Source: a virus
DNA length: 28,606 nucleotides
Strand: one strand, 5' to 3'
Virus record (IMG/VR): IMGVR_UViG_3300029448_000243
Span: 2,244 to 30,849 of that record
Made by a program: the position numbers and the translations under genes. The notes beneath the pieces are model-generated. The model had not been told where the DNA came from. It worked only from the letters and a program-made list of their open reading frames with translations, and ran no database searches. Below, piece after piece: positions 24,392 through 28,606 of this stretch. The first letter of the stretch is position 1, and every line of letters starts with the position of its first letter.

Positions 24392-24926
24392 ATTAAAATT
24401 AACAAAAAGAGATTATCACGGAAGAAACGTAAAACAACGTATTCAAAAAATTATTGATGATACGAGGGAATGTAGAAAAAAAATAAAGACGGATATAAAA
24501 CTACCCGAAACTTTATCATGGAATGAAGCAAAACGTCTATACAATGAATTTGATAACGCAAAAGTTTATATCAATGATATATACCAAGTTTTATATTACG
24601 ATGAAAAAATGGTCGATAATATGGGTTGTTCATCAGAAACTTTTAAAGAACAAATTAGATATTTGAGTATCAAACGACACGATAAAGAAGCCGTTAAAGA
24701 TTGGAGAGATTTCCAAGACATAAAAAACCAATTATGTGGAGAAGATTCGGAAGCCGTTGAATTATTCCCGAGTGAAACTAGGTTAGTAGATACGGCCAAC
24801 CAATATCATTTATGGGTATTCCCTAAAGGTTATATCCTTCCGTTTGGAATGATAGCAAGAGCAGTAATAGAAGATGAGCTTGACGGAGAGGGAGAAACAG
24901 CAAAACAGAGAGCAAGAATTGATTAA
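24384..24926 (+). CDS. Phage protein with conserved C-terminal domain (180 aa)
   Basis: Residues 1-95 are helical and basic. From about residue 100 the sequence is WRDFQDIKNQLCGEDSEAVE, then LFPSETRLVDTANQYHLWVF and KGYILPFGM. I recognise the 'ESRLVDTANQYHLW' type block from a widespread phage family of unknown function (I believe DUF7694). The tail (DELDGEGETAKQRARI) also fits. The gene is coupled to the small helical gene before it. The function is unknown; an early role is inferred from position. Confidence 0.7.
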   Translation: MNKLKLTKRDYHGRNVKQRIQKIIDDTRECRKKIKTDIKLPETLSWNEAKRLYNEFDNAKVYINDIYQVLYYDEKMVDNMGCSSETFKEQIRYLSIKRHDKEAVKDWRDFQDIKNQLCGEDSEAVELFPSETRLVDTANQYHLWVFPKGYILPFGMIARAVIEDELDGEGETAKQRARID

Positions 24927-24959
24927 CTGAAAAAATCGGCTCTTTGACAGCTTCATAAT

Positions 24960-25012
24960 GCCTTTAAAATATATTTTGATGATGTATTACTCATAGAGAT
25001 TATTTTAAGGGC
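24960..25012 (+). other. Long stem after the plus-strand genes
   Basis: GCCTTTAAAATA pairs with TATTTTAAGGGC over 12 bp with one G-U pair and a 29-base loop. It begins 34 bases after the last plus-strand stop and could protect the 3' end of the mRNA. Confidence 0.45.
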
Positions 25013-25029
25013 AAAATCAAGGGCAAAAT
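25007..25029 (+). repeat. Tandem 11-bp repeat AAGGGCAAAAT
   Basis: Two exact copies separated by one base. The first overlaps the right arm of the 12-bp stem, so the second could pair in its place with one arm shift. Role unknown. Confidence 0.5.
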
Positions 25030-25041
25030 ATCTATAAAAAT

Positions 25042-25073
25042 CAATAACTTGCAATGGAACAGTTATTGGTTTT
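25042..25073 (+). terminator. Probable weak terminator of the plus-strand trio
   Basis: CAATAACT and AGTTATTG form an 8-bp stem with an 11-base loop, followed by G and four T. It lies 116 bases after the last plus-strand gene. Confidence 0.45.
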
Positions 25074-25080
25074 AACTTGA

Positions 25081-25106
25081 ATGTTAACACGTAAAAAATA
25101 AATCAT
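25081..25106 (+). repeat. 26-bp extended GTTAAC repeat, copy B (palindrome copy 7)
   Basis: ATGTTAACAC, three variable bases, then AAAAATAAATCAT. The palindrome centre is about 75 bp upstream of the start predicted for the noncoding RNA, one helical turn further than at three minus-strand promoters. Confidence 0.65.
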
Positions 25107-25125
25107 ATTTTTTTTATTTTTTTTG

Positions 25126-25154
25126 TTGACAAAAACAACAAGTATTGATATTAT
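25126..25154 (+). promoter_or_regulatory. Strong sigma70-type promoter of the noncoding RNA
   Basis: TTGACA, a 17-base spacer and TATTAT (with TGA just before it, an extended -10). T-rich DNA before the -35 looks like an UP element. The last bases of the spacer, the -10 and the following sequence (TTGATATTATTTAAACAT) are identical to the promoter at 26508-26535 on the minus strand. Confidence 0.85.
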
Positions 25155-25160
25155 TTAAAC

Positions 25161-25481
25161 ATAGACATGATTAGAGAGTTTGACTCGCAAGGTTGAACTG
25201 TCATTCAAGTCAAAAATTGGACTTTAATGGTGTGGATTGATTTTGTACAGAGTTAATCTAAGGATTTAAATGAGAAAATAGAATAGCTTGAATGGATAAT
25301 TAACAATTTGCACATCGATGTGGAACATTGTTAAAAATTGAAAGAGTCTTAGGGTTTACATGTGCGAATATCTATTGCTCTCCACATCGTAGCCTGATTA
25401 AAAACAGCTAGAAAGCACGTTCACCTGATTTATTAATTAATAGACGTGAAGAAATTAAACAGCTAAATAGCTGTTTTTAAT
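25161..25481 (+). ncRNA. Candidate ~320-nt noncoding RNA
   Basis: A near-consensus promoter reads into 320 bases with no open frame with a ribosome-binding site, and a terminator hairpin ends it. Possible structure: TTGAC/GTCAA with an inner TTGAA/TTCAA near 25180-25213; TTAACAAT/ATTGTTAA (25300-25334) around CACATCGATGTG; TCCACATCG (25381-25389) able to pair with CGATGTGGA (25316-25324). It does not look like tRNA, tmRNA, 6S or RNase P RNA to me. The terminator can also serve the convergent minus-strand gene. Its expression may be driven by the upstream GTTAAC site. Confidence 0.6.
25457..25481 (+). terminator. Terminator of the noncoding RNA, probably bidirectional
   Basis: AAACAGCTA and TAGCTGTTT form a 9-bp stem (short loop) followed by TTAAT. 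TAGCTGTTTTTAAT (25468-25481) is also a perfect 14-base complement of 25397-25410, so a longer competing stem is possible. On the minus strand it may end the transcript of the gene at 25518. Confidence 0.65.
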
Positions 25482-25495
25482 TGTTTAAAATAAAT

Positions 25496-25521
25496 ATGTT
25501 AACACAATAAAAATAAATCAT
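25496..25521 (+). repeat. 26-bp extended GTTAAC repeat, copy C (palindrome copy 8)
   Basis: Same layout as the copies at 23780 and 25081. Its last bases (ATCAT) include the stop codon of the minus-strand gene that ends at 25518. Confidence 0.6.
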
Positions 25522-25823
25522 TTTTCTGATTCTTTCATCTCATTTATTTTCTCGGGACAACCTGTCCCATACTTTGCTTTTATTCTTGCTATCTCTTGTT
25601 TTATCGCCATAAGCCATATGCAATCAGCAAGAGTACATAAATTGGTGTTGTTTACGTTGTCCAAATAATGACTATGAAGCAATCTAAGACCTTTTATGCC
25701 TATCTTAGTACACTTCTTTTGTATTTCATTGGCTCTAATCTCGGTATCAGAGTAATTGTTTCCCTCTGATACCTCTTTTTCTGAAGCCATAGTCATTATA
25801 TCTCTGTCTGTATGTAGTTTCAT
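25518..25823 (-). CDS. Small early protein, unknown (101 aa)
   Basis: Helical and charged, with the stretches YSDTEIRANEIQKKCTKIGI and LADCIWLMAIKQEIARIKAK. Four cysteines are scattered without a clear zinc pattern. The ATG overlaps the previous stop as ATGA, so it is coupled to the 75-residue gene upstream and shares its promoter at 26079-26107. It is the last gene of this minus-strand unit. Function unknown. Confidence 0.65.
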   Translation of the reverse strand: MKLHTDRDIMTMASEKEVSEGNNYSDTEIRANEIQKKCTKIGIKGLRLLHSHYLDNVNNTNLCTLADCIWLMAIKQEIARIKAKYGTGCPEKINEMKESEK

Positions 25824-26047
25824 TCTACGGCTTCTAAATGTTCTTCTTCCATAAAGACTACTATTTGATAGTTTCTTTTTGGCGACATTTTTTGTAAAGC
25901 ATTTTTTAAGTCTATTACTTTGTCTTCATCTTCCCACGTTTCAGACGCATGAGTGTACATACTGTTTTTACTGTACTCTGATGTATAGACGATGCCATAT
26001 CTTAATGTTCTCTTTGGTTCTGCTTCTTGTTTTTTAAATATTTCCAT
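25820..26047 (-). CDS. Small early protein, unknown (75 aa)
   Basis: I chose the ATG at 26047 because AAGGAG lies six bases upstream and a good promoter lies just before it; an upstream ATG at 26107 would lie inside that promoter. The protein reads MEIFKKQEAEPKRTLRYGIV and later NYQIVVFMEEEHLEAVE, with alternating strands and helices. It is the first gene of a two-gene unit with its own GTTAAC palindrome. Function unknown. Confidence 0.7.
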   Translation of the reverse strand: MEIFKKQEAEPKRTLRYGIVYTSEYSKNSMYTHASETWEDEDKVIDLKNALQKMSPKRNYQIVVFMEEEHLEAVE

Positions 26048-26078
26048 AAGTTTCTCCTTGTTTCGATTAATATAAATT

Positions 26079-26107
26079 AGTATAGCATTGTTATAGTATA
26101 ACATCAA
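26079..26107 (-). promoter_or_regulatory. Sigma70-type promoter of the 25820-26047 gene
   Basis: On the minus strand: TTGATG, 17 bases, TATACT, preceded by TGC (extended -10). The predicted start near 26072 gives a 25-base leader with a strong ribosome-binding site. The centre of the GTTAAC palindrome is about 64 bp upstream of the start. Confidence 0.8.
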
Positions 26108-26129
26108 ACTTTTTATATCTTTATTTTTG

Positions 26130-26143
26130 TTGTGTTAACACAA
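26130..26143. promoter_or_regulatory. GTTAAC palindrome copy 9 (TTGTGTTAACACAA)
   Basis: A perfect 14-bp palindrome, the best form in the window. It lies between the terminator of one unit and the promoter of the next, centred about 29 bp outside the -35. Confidence 0.75.
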
Positions 26144-26166
26144 AAAAAAGCCACTTCCATGTGGCT
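26142..26166 (-). terminator. Intrinsic terminator of the 26182-26478 gene
   Basis: On the minus strand AGCCAC and GTGGCT form a stem with a 6-base loop, followed by eight T. It lies 15 bases after the stop. The T-run merges into the palindrome of the next unit. Confidence 0.85.
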
Positions 26167-26181
26167 CGTCTTTGAGGAAAA

Positions 26182-26478
26182 TTAATTCTCGGTAGTATCA
26201 GAAACTTCTTCTATTTCTCCTCCATGACAATCTTCTTCTTCTACGTGTGGATTTTGTTCTAAATCTTCTTCAAATTTTGCTTCTGCTTCTTCTAAAGAAT
26301 CGGCTTGGCAATATCTGTACTCGTAAATGACATTAGATATTTTGGCACAATACTCATTTTTGCCATCTGACATACTTTTCTTATGTTTTAAGTCTTTTAG
26401 TGTGTGCATTTTTTCTCTTATATCTTTCTCTACGTTTTCTATTCCTATTTCTATATTGTTTTCTGCTTTGTTTTCCAT
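26182..26478 (-). CDS. Small acidic early protein, unknown (98 aa)
   Basis: Two parts: a helical first half (NVEKDIREKMHTLKDLKHKK) and a second half with a short beta core (CAKISNVIYEYRYCQADSLE) and a very acidic tail (EEEDCHGGEIEEVSDTTE). AGGAG lies eight bases before the ATG. It has its own promoter (26508-26535) and terminator, so it is a single-gene unit. The acidic tail could mimic DNA, as in some phage inhibitors, but nothing specific is recognised. Confidence 0.7.
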   Translation of the reverse strand: MENKAENNIEIGIENVEKDIREKMHTLKDLKHKKSMSDGKNEYCAKISNVIYEYRYCQADSLEEAEAKFEEDLEQNPHVEEEDCHGGEIEEVSDTTEN

Positions 26479-26507
26479 TTTTTTACTCCTACGTTATTCA
26501 TGTTTAA

Positions 26508-26535
26508 ATAATATCAAAATTCAAAATAATTGCAA
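26508..26535 (-). promoter_or_regulatory. Sigma70-type promoter of the 26182-26478 gene
   Basis: On the minus strand: TTGCAA, 16 bases, TATTAT with TGA before it. The start near 26501 gives a 23-base leader. The -10 and its flanks match the noncoding-RNA promoter over 18 bases (TTGATATTATTTAAACAT). The GTTAAC centre is about 62 bp upstream of the start. Confidence 0.75.
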
Positions 26536-26556
26536 CTTATTTTAAGAGTTATATAT

Positions 26557-26570
26557 TTGTGTTAACACAA
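26557..26570. promoter_or_regulatory. GTTAAC palindrome copy 10 (TTGTGTTAACACAA)
   Basis: A second perfect 14-bp copy, centred about 28 bp outside the -35 of the promoter at 26508-26535, and 12 bases after the stop of the next gene upstream. Confidence 0.75.
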
Positions 26571-26582
26571 TAATTTTAAATA

Positions 26583-26915
26583 CTAATGTTTTGTTCTAGT
26601 GTTATTCTTTACTACAATTTTTTTCTTTTTCTCTATATCTAAAACTTCTCTTTCAACTTCTATCCACTCGCTAACGATATCTTTCATAAGATGTTCTAGA
26701 AGAATAAAACTTTCTTCTTGCGAGAATTTACGTTTTCTACCTGACATCAATATGCAATGGTGTATGCTCTCTAGCACGACATTCATCATACAATCTACGA
26801 CAATTTTACCCGATTCTTCTGTTTTATTATATTTTTCCCAACCATTGTTTTCAAAAAAATAAATCATAGTGCTTGTCACTTCTTCAATTATTTCGTCTTT
26901 TGTATATTTTTTCAT
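26583..26915 (-). CDS. Small helical early protein, unknown (110 aa)
   Basis: Mostly helix, with a hydrophobic first half (EVTSTMIYFFENNGWEKYNK, VVDCMMNVVLESIHHCILMS), the basic stretch GRKRKFSQEES and a basic end (KKKKIVVKNNTRTKH). AGGAAA lies before the ATG. It begins 23 bases after the stop of the Cys-rich gene and probably shares its promoter. Function not recognised. Confidence 0.65.
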   Translation of the reverse strand: MKKYTKDEIIEEVTSTMIYFFENNGWEKYNKTEESGKIVVDCMMNVVLESIHHCILMSGRKRKFSQEESFILLEHLMKDIVSEWIEVEREVLDIEKKKKIVVKNNTRTKH

Positions 26916-26938
26916 TATATTTCCTGTTATTTATTTGT

Positions 26939-27253
26939 TTAAATTTGCAAGTACCATGCTAAAAGCTCATCAATATCATTCCCGTCTTGGTCATAACCTC
27001 TACCATAATGGTTCATTCCTCTGAATTTGCACTCAGTACGACAGGCACGACATTTGCCTTTTGGTTTAGGTAAGCCACACATAGCCAATGCGTAATCACA
27101 AGAGGGTTCGATATCAAGTCCTTTCTTTTTTGCTTTTTTAAAACATGATATGAATTTATGATACATATCAAAATCTTTAGCTTGTTCTAAACATCTCTTG
27201 TAATATTTTTTATTCCTAGATTTTCTCCAATCTTTTAAATAATTATTAGTCAT
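26939..27253 (-). CDS. Cys-rich basic early protein, possibly leaderless (104 aa)
   Basis: Basic and helical at the start (YLKDWRKSRNKKYYKRCLEQ), then a cysteine cluster near residues 52-73 (CDYALAMCGLPKPKGKCRAC, then RTEC) that could bind zinc. A near-perfect promoter has its -10 only six bases before the ATG, so the mRNA would begin at or next to the start codon. No ribosome-binding site precedes it. The product may bind nucleic acid, but no family is recognised. Confidence 0.65.
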   Translation of the reverse strand: MTNNYLKDWRKSRNKKYYKRCLEQAKDFDMYHKFISCFKKAKKKGLDIEPSCDYALAMCGLPKPKGKCRACRTECKFRGMNHYGRGYDQDGNDIDELLAWYLQI

Positions 27254-27259
27254 AATTAA

Positions 27260-27288
27260 ATATTAGTCAATATTGTTGTTATTGTCAA
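27260..27288 (-). promoter_or_regulatory. Near-consensus promoter of the 26939-27253 gene
   Basis: On the minus strand: TTGACA, 17 bases, TAATAT. The predicted start, about 27251-27255, falls on the ATG (27253). The GTTAAC palindrome centre is about 65 bp upstream. Confidence 0.8.
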
Positions 27289-27313
27289 TGGCAGTTAAGC
27301 ATTTATTATTTTT

Positions 27314-27323
27314 GTGTTAACTT
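27314..27323. promoter_or_regulatory. GTTAAC palindrome copy 11 (GTGTTAACTT)
   Basis: Overlaps the stop codon of the upstream gene. It is centred about 30 bp outside the -35 of the promoter at 27260-27288. Confidence 0.6.
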
Positions 27324-27610
27324 CTATTTTCTAAAGACTTTAGTTTTTCTTCTAATTGTTTAGTATAATTTTTTTTATCCTGATTATACCTTTTCTGATA
27401 TTCAAGTCTTGCGTCCCTGTTTTTTAAATATCTTTCTTTTTGCTTAGATAATCTTATTTCTCTTTCTTCTTTGGCTTCTGTTTTTCTTTTTAGCTTACCT
27501 TTTTCTAATAATTCTTTTTTTTGTTCCTGAGAGAGATTTTCGTATCTGTTTTTTTGTCTTTCTTTTATTTTTTCAGCATTTTTTTTATAGTATTCTGTCC
27601 AATAGGTCAT
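27317..27610 (-). CDS. Highly charged helical protein, unknown (97 aa)
   Basis: I chose the ATG at 27610 because GGAG lies nine bases upstream; an ATG at 27634 would lie in the GTTAAC palindrome and lacks a site. The protein is almost all K, E, R, Q and Y (MTYWTEYYKKNAEKIKERQK, then LKNRDARLEYQKRYNQDKKN), a single long charged helix. Such proteins recur in phage early regions; the role is unknown. It follows the SSB-like-tail gene by 30 bases. Confidence 0.65.
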   Translation of the reverse strand: MTYWTEYYKKNAEKIKERQKNRYENLSQEQKKELLEKGKLKRKTEAKEEREIRLSKQKERYLKNRDARLEYQKRYNQDKKNYTKQLEEKLKSLENRS

Positions 27611-27624
27611 GTTTAATTCTCCAT

Positions 27625-27634
27625 GTGTTAACAT
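27625..27634. promoter_or_regulatory. GTTAAC palindrome copy 12 (GTGTTAACAT)
   Basis: In the 30-base gap before the 27317-27610 gene. No promoter at the usual distance was found. Confidence 0.5.
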
Positions 27635-27640
27635 TAATAT

Positions 27641-27967
27641 CTAGAATGGTAAATCATCGTCCCCATTCTTTACTCTTTGATACTCATTGTCTTCTTTGTT
27701 TTCTTGTTTTGGCTTGTTTTCTTTAGAGAATACTTTTCTTTTCTCTTTTTTGTACGTCACAAATCTCTTGCCGTCTTTTTCGTTTAACCAAATAGATATG
27801 GATTGTGGCTCTGCGTCTTGGCTAGACAAAAAATTATTGTTTTGAAACAAGGGAAAAGCTTTGCCCTCGTTCATATACAAATCTTTTGCTTTATCAAACA
27901 ATTCTTCCATTTCTTTTTGGTATTTATCGTTAATAAATAGATTTTCAAATATTGGTTTATCCGTCAT
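27641..27967 (-). CDS. Protein with SSB-like C-terminal tail (108 aa)
   Basis: The C-terminus is NGDDDLPF, the same type as the DDDIPF tip that bacterial SSB uses to recruit repair and replication proteins. A linker rich in K, E and N precedes it, as in SSB. The region QSISIWLNEKDGKRFVTYKK could be part of a small beta fold, but a full OB fold is not clear in so short a protein. A single-strand DNA-binding role is likely but unproven. AGGAGAG precedes the ATG, which overlaps the previous stop as ATGA. Confidence 0.6.
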   Translation of the reverse strand: MTDKPIFENLFINDKYQKEMEELFDKAKDLYMNEGKAFPLFQNNNFLSSQDAEPQSISIWLNEKDGKRFVTYKKEKRKVFSKENKPKQENKEDNEYQRVKNGDDDLPF

Positions 27968-28134
27968 TTTTTGCTCTCCTGTATTATGTTTAATATTTTT
28001 TCTGCCATGTATTGTCTTGTTTCTTTTCGTAATAATTCTTCTTTTGTTCCTAAAGGGAATTTTTTAGAATTTTTAATCTGTTCTAAACAATACCCCTCTA
28101 TCTTATTTAATACCCATAAATTTAATTGACTCAT
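27964..28134 (-). CDS. Small helical protein, unknown (56 aa)
   Basis: Short gene reading MSQLNLWVLNKIEGYCLEQI at the start and MAEKILNIIQESKK at the end. All helical. GGAG lies six bases before the ATG, and the stop overlaps the next start as ATGA, so it is probably coupled to the SSB-like-tail gene. Function unknown. Confidence 0.7.
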   Translation of the reverse strand: MSQLNLWVLNKIEGYCLEQIKNSKKFPLGTKEELLRKETRQYMAEKILNIIQESKK

Positions 28135-28136
28135 GT

Positions 28137-28487
28137 TTACTCCGTAATTATTCCCGATTCTCTAATCTCATGCTCTATTTCATTGTATAAAGAGTTCCCT
28201 CTGTAAGTATTTTCCATGACCTTAGATTCCTCGTTTCTTTTATAAAAAGATTCTTCTAACTCTCTATCTATTCTGACTAAATTATCTACTACTGCTCTAT
28301 AAACTATTTCAGACAATTCAACGATTTTTTGTTCTTTCATTTCTGCGTAAAATTCTCTCATCATCTTTTCTTCTTCTTCCCGTGTAGCTGGTTTTTTTTG
28401 TGTTAACACATCTTTTTTAAATATGTTGTCGTAATTAGTGTTAAACTTCTCTTTGTTGAATTTTCTCACTCTGTCGCCTTTACTCAT
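28137..28487 (-). CDS. Small early phage protein (116 aa)
   Basis: The start MSKGDRVRKFNKEKFNTNYD and NIF is a type seen at the N-terminus of many small phage proteins of unknown role. The rest is helical and charged (MMREFYAEMKEQKIVELSEI). The ATG overlaps the end of the previous gene as ATGAGTAA. A GTTAAC palindrome lies inside the gene at codons 26-29; a shorter product from the ATG at 28361 would place it upstream, but the conserved start favours the long form. Function unknown. Confidence 0.65.
   Translation of the reverse strand: MSKGDRVRKFNKEKFNTNYDNIFKKDVLTQKKPATREEEEKMMREFYAEMKEQKIVELSEIVYRAVVDNLVRIDRELEESFYKRNEESKVMENTYRGNSLYNEIEHEIRESGIITE
28400..28409. promoter_or_regulatory. GTTAAC palindrome copy 13 (GTGTTAACAC), inside a gene
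   Basis: Perfect core, 12-bp palindrome TGTGTTAACACA. It is the only full-core copy inside a coding region and encodes parts of V-L-T. Confidence 0.5.
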
Positions 28488-28606
28488 TAGCTTTCCCTGT
28501 TGTTAATTCTATTCTATAATTATTCCCATTTTCTTCATCTTCAACATAAACATAGCCTATGCTTATGCCATGTTTTTTTACTAACTCGTTTATTTCTGAT
28601 AACAAT
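28480..28606 (-). CDS. Partial gene, 5' part cut by right edge
   Basis: An open frame enters from the right edge and ends at 28480. The visible 41 residues include LLSEINELVKKHGISIGYVY and IELTTGKANE, with a helix then strands. The stop region overlaps the next start as ATGAGTAA, which supports real translation. Family not recognised. Confidence 0.6.
   Translation of the reverse strand, partial: LLSEINELVKKHGISIGYVYVEDEENGNNYRIELTTGKANE

Larger units (their letters stand above)
24927..25517 (+). other. Convergent noncoding region with structured RNA
   Basis: No gene is visible on either strand in these 591 bases. It holds a 12-bp stem (24960-25012), a tandem 11-bp repeat, a weak terminator (25042-25073), the 26-bp repeats at 25081 and 25496, a strong promoter (25126-25154), the candidate noncoding RNA and its terminator. 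Each is listed separately. Confidence 0.65.

Noticed and set aside
25161-25481. The candidate RNA as tmRNA, 6S RNA or RNase P RNA
   Set aside because: The known conserved blocks of these RNAs are not visible.

Overview
The window is part of a tailed-phage genome, most likely a short-tailed (podovirus-like) marine phage. The evidence is a collinear head-and-tail gene block: terminase large subunit, P22-type portal, scaffold, an SU10-type HK97-fold capsid, head-tail adaptor, tail fibres, tail nozzle and ejection-type proteins, with no tape-measure or sheath gene. The DNA is strongly AT-rich, Shine-Dalgarno sites are common, and several proteins resemble those of marine alphaproteobacterial phages. 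A SAR11-like or other AT-rich alphaproteobacterial host is an inference. No integrase, DNA polymerase, endolysin or tRNA gene lies in the window, and the window cuts a gene at each edge.

Layout. Positions 1-21673 are one long minus-strand late block, read from right to left. It starts with terminase (21673) and portal, then four small genes (two of them tiny and lysine-rich), an HTH-like gene, scaffold, capsid, four small head/neck genes, a run of modular fibre proteins, a nozzle-like protein, a GNAT-like protein, four putative internal/ejection proteins, and finally a holin-like membrane protein cut by the left edge. Genes are packed with ATGA or TAATG overlaps. Positions 21674-22186 are a noncoding leader. 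A single SprT-like metalloprotease gene (minus) with its own terminator follows. Positions 23276-23905 are a divergent, very AT-rich noncoding region. Three plus-strand genes occupy 23906-24926. Positions 24927-25517 hold no gene but carry a strong plus-strand promoter, a structured stretch and a terminator: a candidate ~320-nt noncoding RNA. From 25518 to the right edge lie nine small minus-strand genes of early type (the last cut by the edge), mostly of unknown function, one with an SSB-like acidic tail.

Regulation is the most unusual part. A 10-14 bp palindrome built on GTTAAC (best form TTGTGTTAACACAA) occurs 13 times in the rightmost 6.7 kb, almost always between genes. The same hexamer occurs only five times in the other ~21.9 kb, always inside genes and never in the extended form. 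At three good sigma70-type promoters its centre lies about 62-66 bp upstream of the predicted start, and at the noncoding-RNA promoter about one helical turn further. This is the geometry of an upstream activator (or a shared repressor) and suggests a phage-wide regulon. A perfect 16-bp copy of the chromosomal parS consensus, TGTTTCACGTGAAACA, abuts the ribosome-binding site of the SprT-like gene although no ParA or ParB gene is visible. This suggests that the phage engages the host ParB.

All coordinates, repeat counts and pairings were found by eye; no database search or folding program was run.
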